A DNA stretch of 64,000 bases from NCBI RefSeq assembly GCF_033958435.1, contig NC_134152.1, forward strand, positions 17,966,001 through 18,030,000, read 5' to 3'. The notes below the pieces were generated by a model. The model did no database searches. It worked only from the letters and a program-made list of their open reading frames with translations, and had not been told where the DNA came from. This DNA is from Carettochelys insculpta. Taxonomy: Eukaryota; Chordata; Testudines; Carettochelyidae. The position numbers and the translations under genes were made by a program. Every line of letters starts with the position of its first letter. Position 1 is the stretch's first letter. Positions 11,130 through 23,959 of this stretch are shown here, piece after piece.

Positions 11130-14100
11130 AACGTGTTTTATATGATTACAGCACATAGTTCAAGTGCACTATTCAGTACAGTTTTAAACAAGACAACTTT
11201 TTGGAATCTTCTGAAAACAAGAAACTTAAAAGCATACAGGTTTCTTTCAGAAAATGTGAACTTAATTATGGAAAGTGGGGCTGCCTGTGATGTGTTAGAA
11301 ACAAATGGCTTCTAGAAAGGGATTTGCCCATTCATTTGCTAAAATCCACATGCATCTTTGTTTAAATGCAGAGGTATTTTCTAAACTACTGTACAAGTCA
11401 TCTAAGTGGCTGCTCTATGCCTAGCAGAACTGGGGGAAAAGGATTTGTACAAAAATATTAAAAATGCAGTTAGGAACAAAGAATAGTGCTGCAGTAAGAT
11501 GGACTCTGATGGACAAAAGCAGAGGACAATCTGTAGCACTGACAGTAATCAAGAAGTTCAAAATTATAATAATATAAATTAAGGCTCTGATATAGCACTG
11601 AGAATACTCAAGCTCCATATGGGCCTAAGGACTGCCTGTGTATGTCTCACTGCAGGAGTTCAGCCTTTATCACTCCTGAAGCGTGACAACATATTTTTTG
11701 CCTCTGAGTATAAAAGAAAAATGATTTTTTTTAATTTGATCTTACAAACATAATTCATCAACACCAAACCTGCTTTTGTAACAATGCCTGCAAGACACAG
11801 AAGAGCTAATTTGATAAACATCTCAACAATCTTATGGAAGAAACCAATAATAAAATAAACTACTTCAGTTCTTGAAAAACACCAGATATATAGCTTTGCC
11901 GTATTCAGTTATATCACTGTGCAATCCACTTAATTTTTATGATGTACTGGAACAAAGATGAGATCAAATGGTTACATGGCTTATATCACATGGCTTATCT
12001 GTTTTTGGTCAAACAAATCAGAAAACATTCACAGGAAATATTCCAGTTTTAATGAGTTGAAAATATGGGAACATATGAAAAAGAGATACTTCAGAACTGA
12101 TCATCATGTCAAAATCTCAGAATGTTATACCTCATTTATCAAATGACATAAGAAAAGCTGGGTATGCGTGTGATTAAATTATATAAGAAATAAGAAATTT
12201 GTTTAACAACATGAAACTAAAGTATTTCCACAATTGCAAGAACAATAAAAGTTATGACAGGGATTTTGTATCATCCTACAGTTATTCGTTAAGAAAAACA
12301 TGAGAATTGGAGCTATTTCAAATGAGAGTTTTCCTCTGTAGAGGATTATGTAAGACAAATAATTAGATTTCTGTTAGAATATAAAAAAATAGAACACTAT
12401 ATGTGCTATTTTTCCATAAAGTGTTGCAGGGCAATAAGCCCAGTGAGAGCAAGTCTGGGCCCAGGGCAGAACAGTCAGTGGGTCCTCATGCATATGCAAG
12501 CTCCACCCATATGGACATGATCTAGCTGACATTTGGGCATGACTGCACCTGCACAGGCTGTTGTTTCCACAAGTCTGCCCAGCTGCCTTCTCCGCTGCGG
12601 GTATCATCCACCCCGCACATGTCTAGGAACTCTGCTGCCTGCCTAGGTAATCCAGGATCCTTTAAATCTCCTGGATCCCTGGGCAATTGCCTCCTTTACC
12701 TCCTCCATGGGTGGGCCTGCAAGGAAATATCGACAACATGAGATGAAGGGAGATGGGAAGATCAGTAAGGGGGGAAGAGAGATGAACCAGGTAATTTCTC
12801 CGGAAAACTGAAATGACTATGAGTAACACAGGTTCCCCTTCCTGAAGGGAATATGAATGAGAAATTTTGATTAGCCATTTTCACATTCCAGTTTTACCAA
12901 ATGACAGAGAAACAAAGTTCTCATCAAAATGCTGTCCTGGATGACTTATGGCATTGTTCCAAACTGAAGGACTTTTGGTCTCTTGTAGGAATTACTGAAG
13001 AGATATACCACCCAAATTCCTCTTCCTAAAGTCTAAGAAAGTACCCCAAACTGCTGAAACTAAACAAAGAGAAATACCCATTTAAATCTCAGTGTGATAT
13101 ACATCATCATGCTAGTCCCAGTCCTAGAAGCAAACTGAGAGTGTGGACAGACCTCTAAACCTGAACGAGGCCAACTTAAATTCAATGGAGGGATATACGG
13201 GCAAAGTGAGGATCACCCACTTAGATTGCCTTACAGGATCGAGGCCCACAAATACAAAAATAAACATAAGCTACAGAAATGAAGTTGACAGGAATGGAAA
13301 AAAAAAAAGAGGAGAAATGGAAAAACTCACTGCCCCCCTCTTCTAAAATATTAACTGAACTATTTGAGGAAAAACAGAAGACCAAGCGGGATGAAATGAT
13401 AAAAAATATCACTGATAAAACTCTAAATATCCATATGCATTCTGATGACTTGTTTATTCTGTTCAATCCTGCTTAATCTTTTCTATTGCTTATCCTTTCA
13501 ACAAACATGCAAAAATGTGTCCATAGCTTTGTTCTTCTTTGACAAAATATTAATAACTATGGATATTACTATTTCTGAATAAAAATTGCCATTCTGAGCT
13601 CTATTTAGTTATACTTTGACCCCACCAATTTCTGCAACTCAGCATGTTTAGCACTGTATTCAGACTCAGGAGACATCTCCAATTTAATGGCTCTTTGGAC
13701 TTTGAATGCTATTGATATTAAGAACAACGAGGAGTCTTATAACACCTAAAAGATTAACAGATTTATTTAGGCATAAGCTATCTCAGACAAATCTGTTAGT
13801 CTTTAAAGTGCCACAGGACTCATCCTTGTTTTTGCAGAGATAGACTAACATGGCTACCCATCTAAGAATTAATATTAATAATACTGTATGGACTAGACAA
13901 GTCCCAGGATATCAATTTATAGAGAAGAAATCTCTATGGTTGCACTGACTATTTAGATACACTCACTCAGTACTGCCACTGAAGGAATAAGCAATTCCTC
14001 ATAGTATAACACAATAATGAAAAAAAATGCAGCTACAGTAGACAATATGTACTTTCCAGTTCTCTGAAATGCTAACAGAGCACAGTAATATGGGGAGAAG

Positions 14101-14887
14101 ATTTTTAGGTTATTTATGGATGGGTCTTGTTCTATACTGGATCCACTTATTGATGGCTCTGGGTTGAAATGGGAATTTCATTTACTTTCTTTAGGGTGTT
14201 GCATACTTGCTAGGTAAGTGAACTATTTTAGATTATGGAGGCAATAATCTGAATAGCTGGTCTATGTAGGGCTTTTGCTGGGTCAATTCACAAAGTGTAG
14301 GCATTACTTAAACCAAAAAGCTTAAAAAAGAAAACACCTCTAAAAGATGAAAGATAAAGAAATCTGATCTTGAAATCTGATCAATCGAATAGGAGCCAAT
14401 AAACACTTTGACTACAAGACAAGTTTGATATTTATTGTTGGGGGAAAAAAAGAAGGAGGTGTCAAAGATTTTGAATGCTGACAAATAAACTCTGATAAGG
14501 ATTCATGACTGCATTCTCTGGTTAATTCAACTCTGGGCAGCTATTAAGACACGCTGTATTGCAGGGATAAAAGTTTTAATCGCTTGGGGAAGTATGTGCC
14601 AAGTTGAAGAGAAAGAGGGAGAACTCATTAGTTTGAGTCCAACACTTCCCTTAGGCACCTCTGTAGAGGATGCATACATGAAGAGCTTCCTAATTTTGCT
14701 ACTCTGGAGAAAATGAGCTTGTTGCTCAACAGGTTAGCCTGTTATCTGCAAAGTCAAGAACTACAACCTTGTGCAGAGTCTTCATTTTTAATAGACAAAG
14801 ACTCATTGCAAGGACAGTGAAACTTTCATTTTTAGAGAACCAAAAATATTACCACTAATGGTATTGTTAGCCTGGGCTCAGGGAAAA
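11130..14887. other. Intronic-type DNA with two minor repeat fragments
   Basis: This stretch is mostly AT-rich and featureless. A GC-richer block at about 12420-12730 contains palindromic words such as GGATCC around TTTAAA and may be a fragment of a dispersed repeat that I cannot name. A copy of the TTAGTCT-AAGTGC repeat lies at 13740-13865 and is listed separately. No coding segment is recognised. Confidence 0.45.
13740..13865 (+). repeat. Interspersed repeat, 'TTAGTCT…AAGTGC…CAGACTAACA' family
   Basis: The segment carries CTGTTAGTCTTTAAAGTGCC, then ACAGGACT, a T-rich spacer, and AGACTAACATGGCTACCC. The same string order recurs near 31665, 36870, 42965, 44360-44620 and 49120, so it is a dispersed family. 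Each copy seems to retain the same 3' end, as retroposed elements do. I suspect a Penelope-like or other retroelement tail, but I cannot name it from sequence alone. Confidence 0.6.
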
Positions 14888-14986
14888 ATGGTTACTCTCC
14901 TTGTTATTGTTGTTCTTTGAGATGTGTTGCTCACATCTATTCCAGTTAGGTATATGCACATTGCATGGCTGTTGTAAATTTTTACC

Positions 14987-15600
14987 CTAGTGACAACCCA
15001 CTGGGTCTGCTCTGCAGTCTGCAGAGTGATGTTGGTATGGCACTCTATAAACGATCCTGTGAACCCAACCAGTCCTTGGTTCCAGGGGGCTCACAAAGAC
15101 AAACAGACTTGCTTCTCCCAAATGGAAGATCAATATAGGTGCCAGGTGTACTTTAAGGGAAGAAGTCACTAGCCCTTTGTGTTTAAGTGACATGACATAC
15201 TCCAGCACAGCAGGAATGGATGCAGAAGTGGAGTTGGTGCAGCACTGGGAGCACCAGTACTTGAATTATTTCCACTTTGCCAGATACGTGGCTCTAATGG
15301 AAGGTTTGCTGCTGCTAAGGAGTACAAGTCTAACCTGCTCTGAACAGGCCCACTCTGCTTGGTTCAACCACGAAGCCTCCAGGCTGTCAGGTAGAGTGAT
15401 GCACCCATGGTCCTGGGTGAGGACATCTAGGGGAGGGCAGCTGAACTGGCAGTTAAATTGACAGGTCCAGCAGTGTGGGGTAACAGCACTAGAATGGCCA
15501 TGCCTGGGCCACCAGAAGGACGTCCACCTTGTCCTGGAGAATCCTGAGGAGCACCTTGTGCACCAGTAGAAATGTGTACTGCAGAAAGCCACTCCCTAAG
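14987..15600 (-). pseudogene. DIRS tyrosine recombinase N-terminal half, copy 3
   Basis: Minus-strand frames 15266-15592 and 14987-15208 carry, in order, LLSSSKPSIRATYLAKWK (the equivalent of STRKTYLAKW in other DIRS recombinases) and MLEYVMSLKHKGLVTSSLKV followed by HLA. In copy 2 the matching blocks are RRTSTRKTYKQKW and ILEYFLDLKRGGLSLSSFKV. This is the core-binding half that precedes the catalytic domain. The arginine, HxxR and tyrosine motifs are absent from the remaining sequence down to the element end. The two frames are separated by a frameshift. Confidence 0.65.
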
Positions 15601-15678
15601 ACCAGGAAAGAATTAACAGTAATCCCAGGCTATAATTCCTCAAGGAGCAAAACTGGGGACTTTTCTTGTTGGCATAGG

Positions 15679-17520
15679 TCACAAAGAGATTGATCTGGGG
15701 AAACCCCAGTCCAGAAGAGTATGTGGATGATATCCAGTTGAATCGACTACGCATGGGTGTAGAATCTCCTGCTGAGGCAATCTTCTATCTGTTTCTGGAT
15801 TCCAGGTAGGAACAATGCCTCTAACTCCCAAACATGAAGGACTTCCTGGCAGAGAAGTAATGTCTGGATTGCGCCTTGCTTGTTGATATAAAACAAGGCA
15901 GTTATACTGTCTGTCATAAATGCCACACATTGATACTGGAAATGAGGCAGGAATGCCTGGCATGCTAGACGGACTGCCCTGAGTTTGTGGGCATTGATAT
16001 GGAAAGTGCCTGGGTTGCGAGAGCTCTGAGGTGTGCGCCTCAGCCTGTCAACTCACAGGCGAAGGACTGACAGGATCATGGGATTCACTTCAACACAGAG
16101 CCGATTAGGGATAACTGTACCTAATTAAGTACTACTCCAAGTTAAGTACCTACTACAAGTTACTGCAAATTATTCACAAGGTACACACTAGCAAGCAAAA
16201 ATACAACAAGATGTATGGGTCTGGACAAGAGGCTAGTTGGCATGCTTACATCCCTTTCTGCCACAGGGAGTTCCTGTCCCAAAGCACTTGTTGCTTCAGG
16301 TGGAAGAACGGCTGAGGAACCCCTGAGGTGGAGAGTCCCTGGTGAAACTCAGCTAGGGGTAGGACCTCACAGTGATTTTATCTCTTAACTGTTGACTGGG
16401 TGTGCACATATTGGCTTAATGTCACTTTTAACATTCTCACAGGGCTAAAGCTAAGGTTGCCCTGGTTACTGGTTTCTCTAGGTTCCCATGTCTAAACACA
16501 GATGTCAGGAGATGATATGGCTCTCTTGTGCTTATGTTTATGGGGAGCGAGTGTGCAGCAGACTGTAACACCCAGGGATGGGAACTTCGTTGTGTCACAG
16601 GAATGGAAGCTTCCACTCTTGCTCTCTGAGGCCTGCTACTGTGTTACATGACACAGCCCAAAGTGGATGTGTCAATGACAACAACAATTGTGGGCTATGG
16701 TGAGTGGAAAGGAATCCCAACCCACATTTTTTGAGGGTCCAGCCACTAATAAATCATCACCAAGATGCGGCAAGGGAGTGTCACCACCATGATGATACTG
16801 CTGGGATTTGGTTGGTATACTGGCGCTAGCCATGACTGCAGAGATCTGAGATGGAGCTCAATGAATGAAATGGAATACATACAGGCCACCATATAGCCCA
16901 TGAAATTGAGGCACTGCCTGGCTTTGGTCATGGAGAAACTAGATATAGATTTCATCAATTGTATTATGATTGCAAACTGTAATTCTGGTAGGAACACTTC
17001 TGCTTTAGTGGTGTCCTGGACTGCCCCTATAAATTCTGTGTTCTGTGTATGGATAAAGGTTGATTGTTCAGCAGTCCCCAATATGTTAGTTTACACCAGC
17101 TGGTAAGACCAGCCTCTCAGGAGCCAATTGTCCATATATAGGTAACTCTGAAAACAGTGGTGATGGAGGAAGGTTGCCACCATGGAAATGCACTGGGTGA
17201 AGATGCACAGTGCCATGGACAGCCCAAATGGGAGGGCTCTGAATTGGTACTGGACATTGCTTACCATGAAGCTAAGTACTGCATGTGGATTTCTTTGATG
17301 GCTTTATGAAAGTAATGATGGAGCTCTGTGAGAGCATAATGAACTTCTGGCTGGACGTGAATTTGCTGAGTTCTTGGAGATACAAGATGGGCAGCAGCCC
17401 CCCCCACACACTTTGCTTTGGGGCTAAGGAAGTAATGGGAGTAGAATCCTCTGCCTCTGAGCTCCTGAGAAAAATCCTCTGTCCCCAAGCCTAGGTGTTC
17501 CTGCACCTCCTGTAGCAAGA
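15679..17520 (-). pseudogene. DIRS RT/RNase H remnants, copy 3
   Basis: Frame 17261-17518 includes GRGFYSHYFLSPKAK, matching the RT block GFYSRYFLTEKK of copies 1 and 2. Frame 16746-17081 has NTEFIGAVQDTTKAEVFLPE, matching the connection segment IEFVGARINSITARAYLPE of copy 2, followed by LRSLQSWLAPVYQPN, matching MRSMQHWLASVYNP. Frame 15679-15963 is a shifted trace of the end of RNase H. The RT palm, including YxDD, cannot be read in one frame. The copy is far more diverged than copies 1 and 2 and is certainly inactive. Confidence 0.65.
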
Positions 17521-19860
17521 GGTGTTTGTGAAAATGGTCCCTGAAAAGGGATGTGAAGTGGGGATGAGAGGAAGTGGGCGAGAGGGTAGAACAAGATAGA
17601 ATATCCCATTTCCATCGTGTAGAGGAAATGAGACAGGCAATTCAAGAAAAAAGGGGAGATATCCATGAGGCTATGCAAACAGGAATTGGTCTGCTCTGCA
17701 AAGAGACAAGTATTGTCGAACAGGAAGGCCTGGATGGTTGGATGAACCTCCAGCAGAAGACCAGAAGCCTGAAGCCAAACACTGTGATGCATCATGATCC
17801 CTGATGAGAGGCCACAGGCCACAGAGTGCACTGCATCCTGCAAAAAGCTGGAGGGAAATGCGGGCAACGGCTACCAAGGTGGCAAATTCATTGCAGGAAT
17901 CCTGGGACAAGAGTTCCTTAAACTTAAGGAACATTAAGCCATACGGGATAAGGAAAACACACTGCTTAGCTATTGTGACCACCCTCCCTAATCCCGCTGG
18001 CATAATCTTGTGTCCAAGTAAGTCAAGTCTTTTAATGCCCCTTAAGTGCCAGGGCCTTATGTCCCTGACATTCTTTTTCATTTACTGGCTCCAACACTAG
18101 GGAATCAAAACCTTTGACTGGGACAAATTATTTGCGCTCTGTCTCCCTGAGAGAGATGAGGGTCTGCCAGATGGTTTTGGTGGTGTTTTATATTGTCTTA
18201 ATAATGAGAAATGCTACTTGAGATGGATCCTCTGGTGCCAGGATATCCACCATGGGATGTTTCTGCTCAATGACTTTCTGCACCTGGAGGTTGAGGTTCA
18301 TAGCCATCATCTGGACAAGGTCCTGCAGTGCCCTGTAGTCACTGGGTGGAGGTCTCTTCATGGATGTGCCAGCTACTGCATCATCTGGAGTGAAAGAGGA
18401 TGAGACTAGAGGCAGGGCATGTTTTTACCCTGTTGGTGCTGCCTGAGGACCAGTGAGGCTGCTCAAGTAGCAGGAGGCAGTAAGGTGCTCAGCATTGGCA
18501 TTGGGCAAGGTGGTTGGCTGACCGTCACCTCAGGGGCACAGTACCCTGATGGAGCTGGCAATGGCTTCACTGGAAAGGTATCCTGGGCTTCGTAGAAAGC
18601 TCATAGAGTCCAGAACTGCCACTAATGTCCTGGGAGAGTTTGGGAACTGCCAACATTGAGTGATCCAAAGCATCTGATGTCCCACCACTGCACAAGGAAA
18701 GTGAAGTTGAAGTGCAATGAGAAGGCTATAGTGGGTTGAACTGGCTAGCAGTAATGTGTCATCTGGTGCTAGTGTATGGTTTCTTGGTGGTGCCAGGGAC
18801 TGTGGCCTGAACCTCCTCTAGGAAGACAACTCTAAGCAGTGCTGAGATGTTGATCAGTGTCAGAATGGTGAACAACATTGGGAATGCAAGCAAGGCTGGG
18901 ACTTGGACTGGTGCTGGCATTGCTGTGTCAAGGAGCAGTTCTGGAGCACTGGCTGGTAATCCAGTATGGACTGGTGCTGAGGAGACTGATGCTGAGATGG
19001 ATGAGCATGGCTCTGTGTGGTATACCTCCCAGAACGGTGGCTGACATCTGAGCGGTAGTGGGAGACATGGTGCCATAATCTCTGGAAGTGCTGAGAAGAC
19101 AGGGACCTTGAGTTAGATCCAGACCTGGACCAGATTTAACTGTGCATAGACACTCTTATGTGGGAACAGCTGCAAGAGGCTGGACGGTGGGATTTTTGCT
19201 GAGAGTTAGGCTAGAATCACAAGTTAGACCAGCAGCACTTAGGTGAGCAGTGCCAGGCCTCTGGGTCCAGTGGGATGTATGTGCCGGTGTGGGTGGGCCA
19301 TCATTGCCAGACTTCTTGTGGATGAGGACTGGTGGGAAAGAGGCGGGTGGTCTACTCTGAGCAATGGGGGACTTTGTTATTGTTATCTGGATGAGTCCCT
19401 GGGAAGACTTGAATTTGTCTGAGGTCAAGGGCAGGACAATGTCCACTATCTAGAGCTATGGAAAGTCCAGTGAAATGGGGCTTGGCACCTGAGAGGACTG
19501 AGGCAGTGTTGGCCACATTGTCTGACAACTGAAGGCCCTGTCATTGAGGCTACTGGGGTTGAAAAAGGCAGGACCTTGATTGGTGTCAATGGAGCTGGCT
19601 TCATCAACTTGCTAAGTTTTACTGGAGAGTCTAAGACACCTCTGTCTTAGCTGAATATTGGTGCAGGAGTTACCATACCAAGTCCTTCTGCAGCACCACC
19701 TTGGAGATTGCAGGCAGTGCACTGAGGTGTCTGGCACTGGGTCCTGTTGCTGCAGGCATAGAATGGCTTCCACAAGTATCTGCTTAAGGTGAAAGTCCTG
19801 CTCCTTTCCTGATCCGTGTCTTAAAAGCTCCATCCTTCCTGCAATCTGAGCTGATGGCTT

Positions 19861-21874
19861 CTCGTCATGTCATTAGAGGTTAAGGACAATAATTTTTCTT
19901 CCTTCTCCTTGTAACAACCTTTTATCCCTCAAGAGTATCCTTGTTGTAATTCTCAGGTCCATAAGGAGAGCTGTGATTTCTTACATAGCTTGGTGCCAAC
20001 CACTCAGTTTCAAAAATTAAAAATAATACCGTCAATTACAGAATAAAGTATATGGGTAACTAATGTGTTTTAACCAAGTCCCCCAGAATCCAGTTAATCT
20101 AACATCATACTGAGCTATCACATGCTGGGGCAGCATTTCCTCTAACCATACCTTCATATTTGACAATGCTTATGCCTGTGGAATAGGCTTCCCATGCCAA
20201 ATCTCTGTCATCAGCAAGACATTAAAAAGCTTACAATTAAATTTATGTCAAAAATCAAAACAATGGCCAAACAGAAGTACATTTGCTATATGATTTCCTT
20301 CATTGTCTTAACCAAAGTTAATATATATAACGTATTTTTACTTCAATTACCAGAAAGATTACAGCAACACAGTACTATTACAAAGTAAATATCGCTACAC
20401 AGTATTACAACCAAATCATTCAGTTAACACAACAATAAGTTAAGATACATTAACACAGATCAGGAATTAGAAGCTGCATTTGCCAATTTTAGGAGATATT
20501 TTTTAAAAACTACACATTTAAGCAAACAGTATTCATTGCTTTGTTTTTTTTTTAAATTATGTTCCTCTTTATCAAAGACGAGGTGCTTACTTACAGAATT
20601 AGATCTCACTTGATGCAAAAGCCAACTTGACAACATGAGCTGCCATGAAGATGGATGCATTCAGGTACAAATGTGGCCACTGGCCAGTTCGCTTCAGCAT
20701 GTGCTAGAAAAATGTTTTCACTCCTGCAGTAAGTGTCATGGATACTTTCATAAATATTAAAAATAATTCTTGATGGTAAATGCCACACCAGTACAGATAC
20801 TGTTCCTTCAGAAATTAATCTATTCAATAATGCAATTTAACAACATTTTTCATCTCATGCTATTTTCCAGCATTTGATTTTTTTTTTAAATTTGATTGTT
20901 GGTCAGATCTGGCTCCAGAAGAGAATTATTTGCACCATATATACTGCAAAATATAAACCTGGATAATGATGCTATCTTATTATCCACTGCCTTGGGAACT
21001 TTTGGCTGCAACTCCAGGCACAAGAATGATGTGACAGGAGAAAAAGAAAAATCCTAAACATGCTACTTATTTTGTGACAGTAAATACCACCAAGGACTGC
21101 ACTGGTATTAAGAAAACACTGTGAATCATGAAATGGCACCAGGTTAAACACTCACAGTTGCATCTTAACCAGCAAAATTTTAAACATTCATGACTCCAGT
21201 GTAAGTATGCTGTATGCTCAGATATCTGCTGCCCCCTTGCTTGTTAGTATTTTCTGAAAAACATTCATGTGACAAAAAAGTTCTCTCTATGAGATAAACC
21301 ATGCATTCTATCCAGCAGATGCCAAAGATATTGTCCCATTGCCTATTAAATGCATGCTCATTGGAATAAGTAAATGCTATCATTATAATGTGACCTATTT
21401 AGCTATATTCCACACTTCCTGCCTGTTTCCTACAGAGTAGAATTACTTCACAAAACAGAAACAAAACAGAAACTTCCATTGCCGTATACACAATATATGC
21501 ATGTATACAGTACAGAATACAGAGAATGGGACTCCACCTGCTTCTGGCAAAGCCTCTGCCTTAATCATCATTTTTGCTAGTTTTTTCATGCCTCATATGC
21601 CACATAAAAATAGTTTAATTTTTAAGCTTAATGAAACCAATTTTTGTATACTTCCTGTCTACAAAGCACCTTAGTATAATAAAGGTGGTGGAGAAAGAGA
21701 AGTCTAACATTTAGAAACATGTACAGCTCAAACTGGTTTTCTGTAAATCATAAGGTACATTTTAACAACCTTTACCTCACGATCACACAGAGCTAGAAAA
21801 AAATGCTGCACTCAACTGGAATTGGGGATTCTCAGCTCTTCTGTGTGACAAAAGTATATCTGAGCCTTGATTAT
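19861..21874. other. Intronic-type DNA, no recognised feature
   Basis: About 2 kb of AT-rich sequence without a recognised repeat, splice-flanked exon or RNA gene. Confidence 0.5.
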
Positions 21875-22386
21875 TAGAGCCTTTCAAATTCACAGTCCGT
21901 TTTGGTGAATTTCATCGATACAGCATTTTAAAAATAATAAATGGAATGATTTCAGCTATTTAAATCTACTGTTGCAGTTGTAAAGGTCCAGACTCAAAAA
22001 GGAGTTGTGCATGTGTGTGTGTGGGGTGGGGGCACAAGATTTTTTTTTTTTTTGCAGTACAGCAGCCCTCACCTCTGCGCAGCTGCTGGCAGCCAAAATG
22101 CCTTCAGAGCTGGGCAACTGGAGAGTGGTGGCTGCTGGTTGGAAGCCCAGCTCTGAAGGCAGAGCCACTGTCACAGGCAGCACAGAATTAACAACAACAA
22201 ACCCCCTTCCCCCACCCGCAACTCCCTTTTGGTCAGGACCCCCACTTTGAGAAACATTGGTTCCCCTGTAAAACCTGTACAATATAGGGTAAAAGCATGC
22301 AAAAGACCAGATTTCAATTGGGGTGGGGGTGGGAATTCCACAGTCTGTGATGAGTTTTTGATGGCCCTCAATTTGGTAGCACCCTA
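21875..22386. mobile_element. hAT-type non-autonomous element
   Basis: The left end TAGAGCCTTTCAAATTCACA and the complement of the right end, TAGGGTGCTACCAAATTGAG, match a dispersed hAT repeat of turtles that I recall (AGGGCCCTACCAAATTCA). Flanks TTGATTAT (21867-21874) and CTGATGAT (22387-22394) agree at 6 of 8 bases, fitting an old 8-bp target duplication. The centre has a T-run and an imperfect palindrome around GCCTTCAGAGCTGGGC and CCCAGCTCTGAAGGC (about 22099 and 22147). No transposase is present. Confidence 0.75.
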
Positions 22387-23533
22387 CTGATGATTTATGA
22401 AAGAGTGGATTTCAAACTTGCCATTAGTCTAGTGTTGAATGCTACTTGCCCTCCAAATGAAACCAAAGTCTTTTTGCGGGGGAAAGTCTATAAATGGGAT
22501 AAAGGAAGCCAATGGCTTTGCTGCAGGCTGTTTAAAAAGAAGAGCTTCTGGCTGAAAGCTGCATTGCACTCATGGCAGAGATAGACTGAAAAGTTAAAAG
22601 GTTAAATTTCACAATTCTCCTCCCCATATTTGGGTTGTCAGTTCACATTCAGATTCAAAGTCTAGACCAACAATGAACAAATGTTGTGTAACATATGACT
22701 ACGTGCCTGAGTATTTCATTAGAACAGGTAGAATGACAACAATTACCTTTGACAGTGGATACACTAGACCTCTTTGTGTAGGCTATCACAAGCCTTCCAT
22801 GGGCAGAATGACCATTGAATAGGGAGTCTCTGTGCCAAAGATCTTACAGGATCCCTTCTCCAGCCTGTAACTAATACCAGTGCTTCCACAGATCTTATTT
22901 AAAACTGTAATTCATGAATCCTTCAGTGAGAACTTGTTTTTTTATTCTTCGTGCTTAAATCATGTCCACATATCCTGAATATTAAATTTTCCTATGTTGA
23001 GAGCTGGAGCTATTGACTGAAACAGAGTCAGGATTTTAAATTAACTTATTAAGTCTGGACTAACTTCCATCTCTTCATCCCTTTATTTTAAAATGTTTTG
23101 GAAGTAACCTTGAAAATTTGTTCAAAATGTTTTTAATGAACATAGTCACATAAAGAGTACATGCAGTTCTTCATTGTAATTTTCTCATCATATTTGCTTG
23201 GTTTACCAGTCAAAACAACACTAGCAGCACTATGGGTATTAAAAAGAATAATCTTTTTATTTGCTCTGCATATATTTTTACACCATTAATAATCAAACTC
23301 AGGCTTTAAATGTTTCAGATGACCACACTAGTGCTGTGAGTTATCACTAAGTAAGGACCATAAGAAACTTTTCCCCAGAAGTTTGGTTGTTGGATCTGCG
23401 TGACTTACGAAAGCATACATTTAATTTTTAGAAATAAACTATAGCAATAGGTCAAATTAGTAGGTGAATAATCTACGAGATCTTTGCTTTTGCCTTTGTG
23501 ACTGGCTTAGAGTTGAAGTCCAAGGCCAGGTAA
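22387..23533. other. Intronic-type DNA, no recognised feature
   Basis: About 1.1 kb of AT-rich sequence. I see no gene, RNA or repeat that I can name. Confidence 0.5.
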
Positions 23534-23795
23534 AGAAAGGTTACTCACCGTAGTAACGGTGGTTCTTCGAGATGTGTCCCCGTGCGTGCTCCACATCAGG
23601 TGTCGGGCTCGCCCGGCACCACAGATCGGATCTTCCAAGCAGTTTCTGCCGGACCGCGCATGCGCCGGTGCGCGCCACTCCCCCGCGCGCTCCCGGCCAC
23701 GTGCGCGATCCGGTCCCCGCCAGTTCCTTGACCAACCGCCTCGGATGCTCCTGCAAAACACTAAACAGAGATCCGAAGCGGGGAGGATGGGCGGG

Positions 23796-23902
23796 TAGTG
23801 GAGCACCCACGGGGACACATCTCGAAGAACCACCATTACTACGGTGAGTAACCTTTCTTTCTTCTTCGAGTGTGCCCGTGGGTGCTCCACATTAGGTGAC
23901 TA
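23796..23902. repeat. DIRS internal complementary region (circle-junction complement)
   Basis: The first half (23796-23855) is the reverse complement of the element's left end (GTGGAGCACCC … GGTGAGTAACCTTT). The second half (from about 23856, TTTCTTCTTCGAGTGT to ACATTAGGTG) is the reverse complement of the right end at 29492-29536. The two halves abut directly. Known: in DIRS elements this region is thought to template the joining of the ends into a closed circular intermediate. One G/C difference (CGTGCGTG on the left end against CACCCACG here) is visible. Confidence 0.88.
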
Positions 23903-23959
23903 CCCAGCAGTAACCCAAGATAGGAGGTGGGTAATCGGAGTATGTGCAGCTTGTCCCCG

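Larger units (their letters stand above)
14888..19860 (-). mobile_element. DIRS-type retrotransposon, copy 3, old and internally deleted
   Basis: The left end resembles the DIRS terminus (GGTTACTCTCC, then TTCTTTGAGATGTG and a decayed CTCCA). On the minus strand the order is Gag-like (about 17420-19830), RT (about 17260-17520), RNase H connection (16746-17081), RNase H end (about 15680-16000) and recombinase N-terminal half (14987-15600), the normal DIRS order read from high to low coordinates. All frames are broken. Only about 100 bp lie between the recombinase fragment and the terminus, where copy 2 has about 1 kb, so the catalytic half of the recombinase is deleted. The high-coordinate end is not sharply defined. 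Confidence 0.72.
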
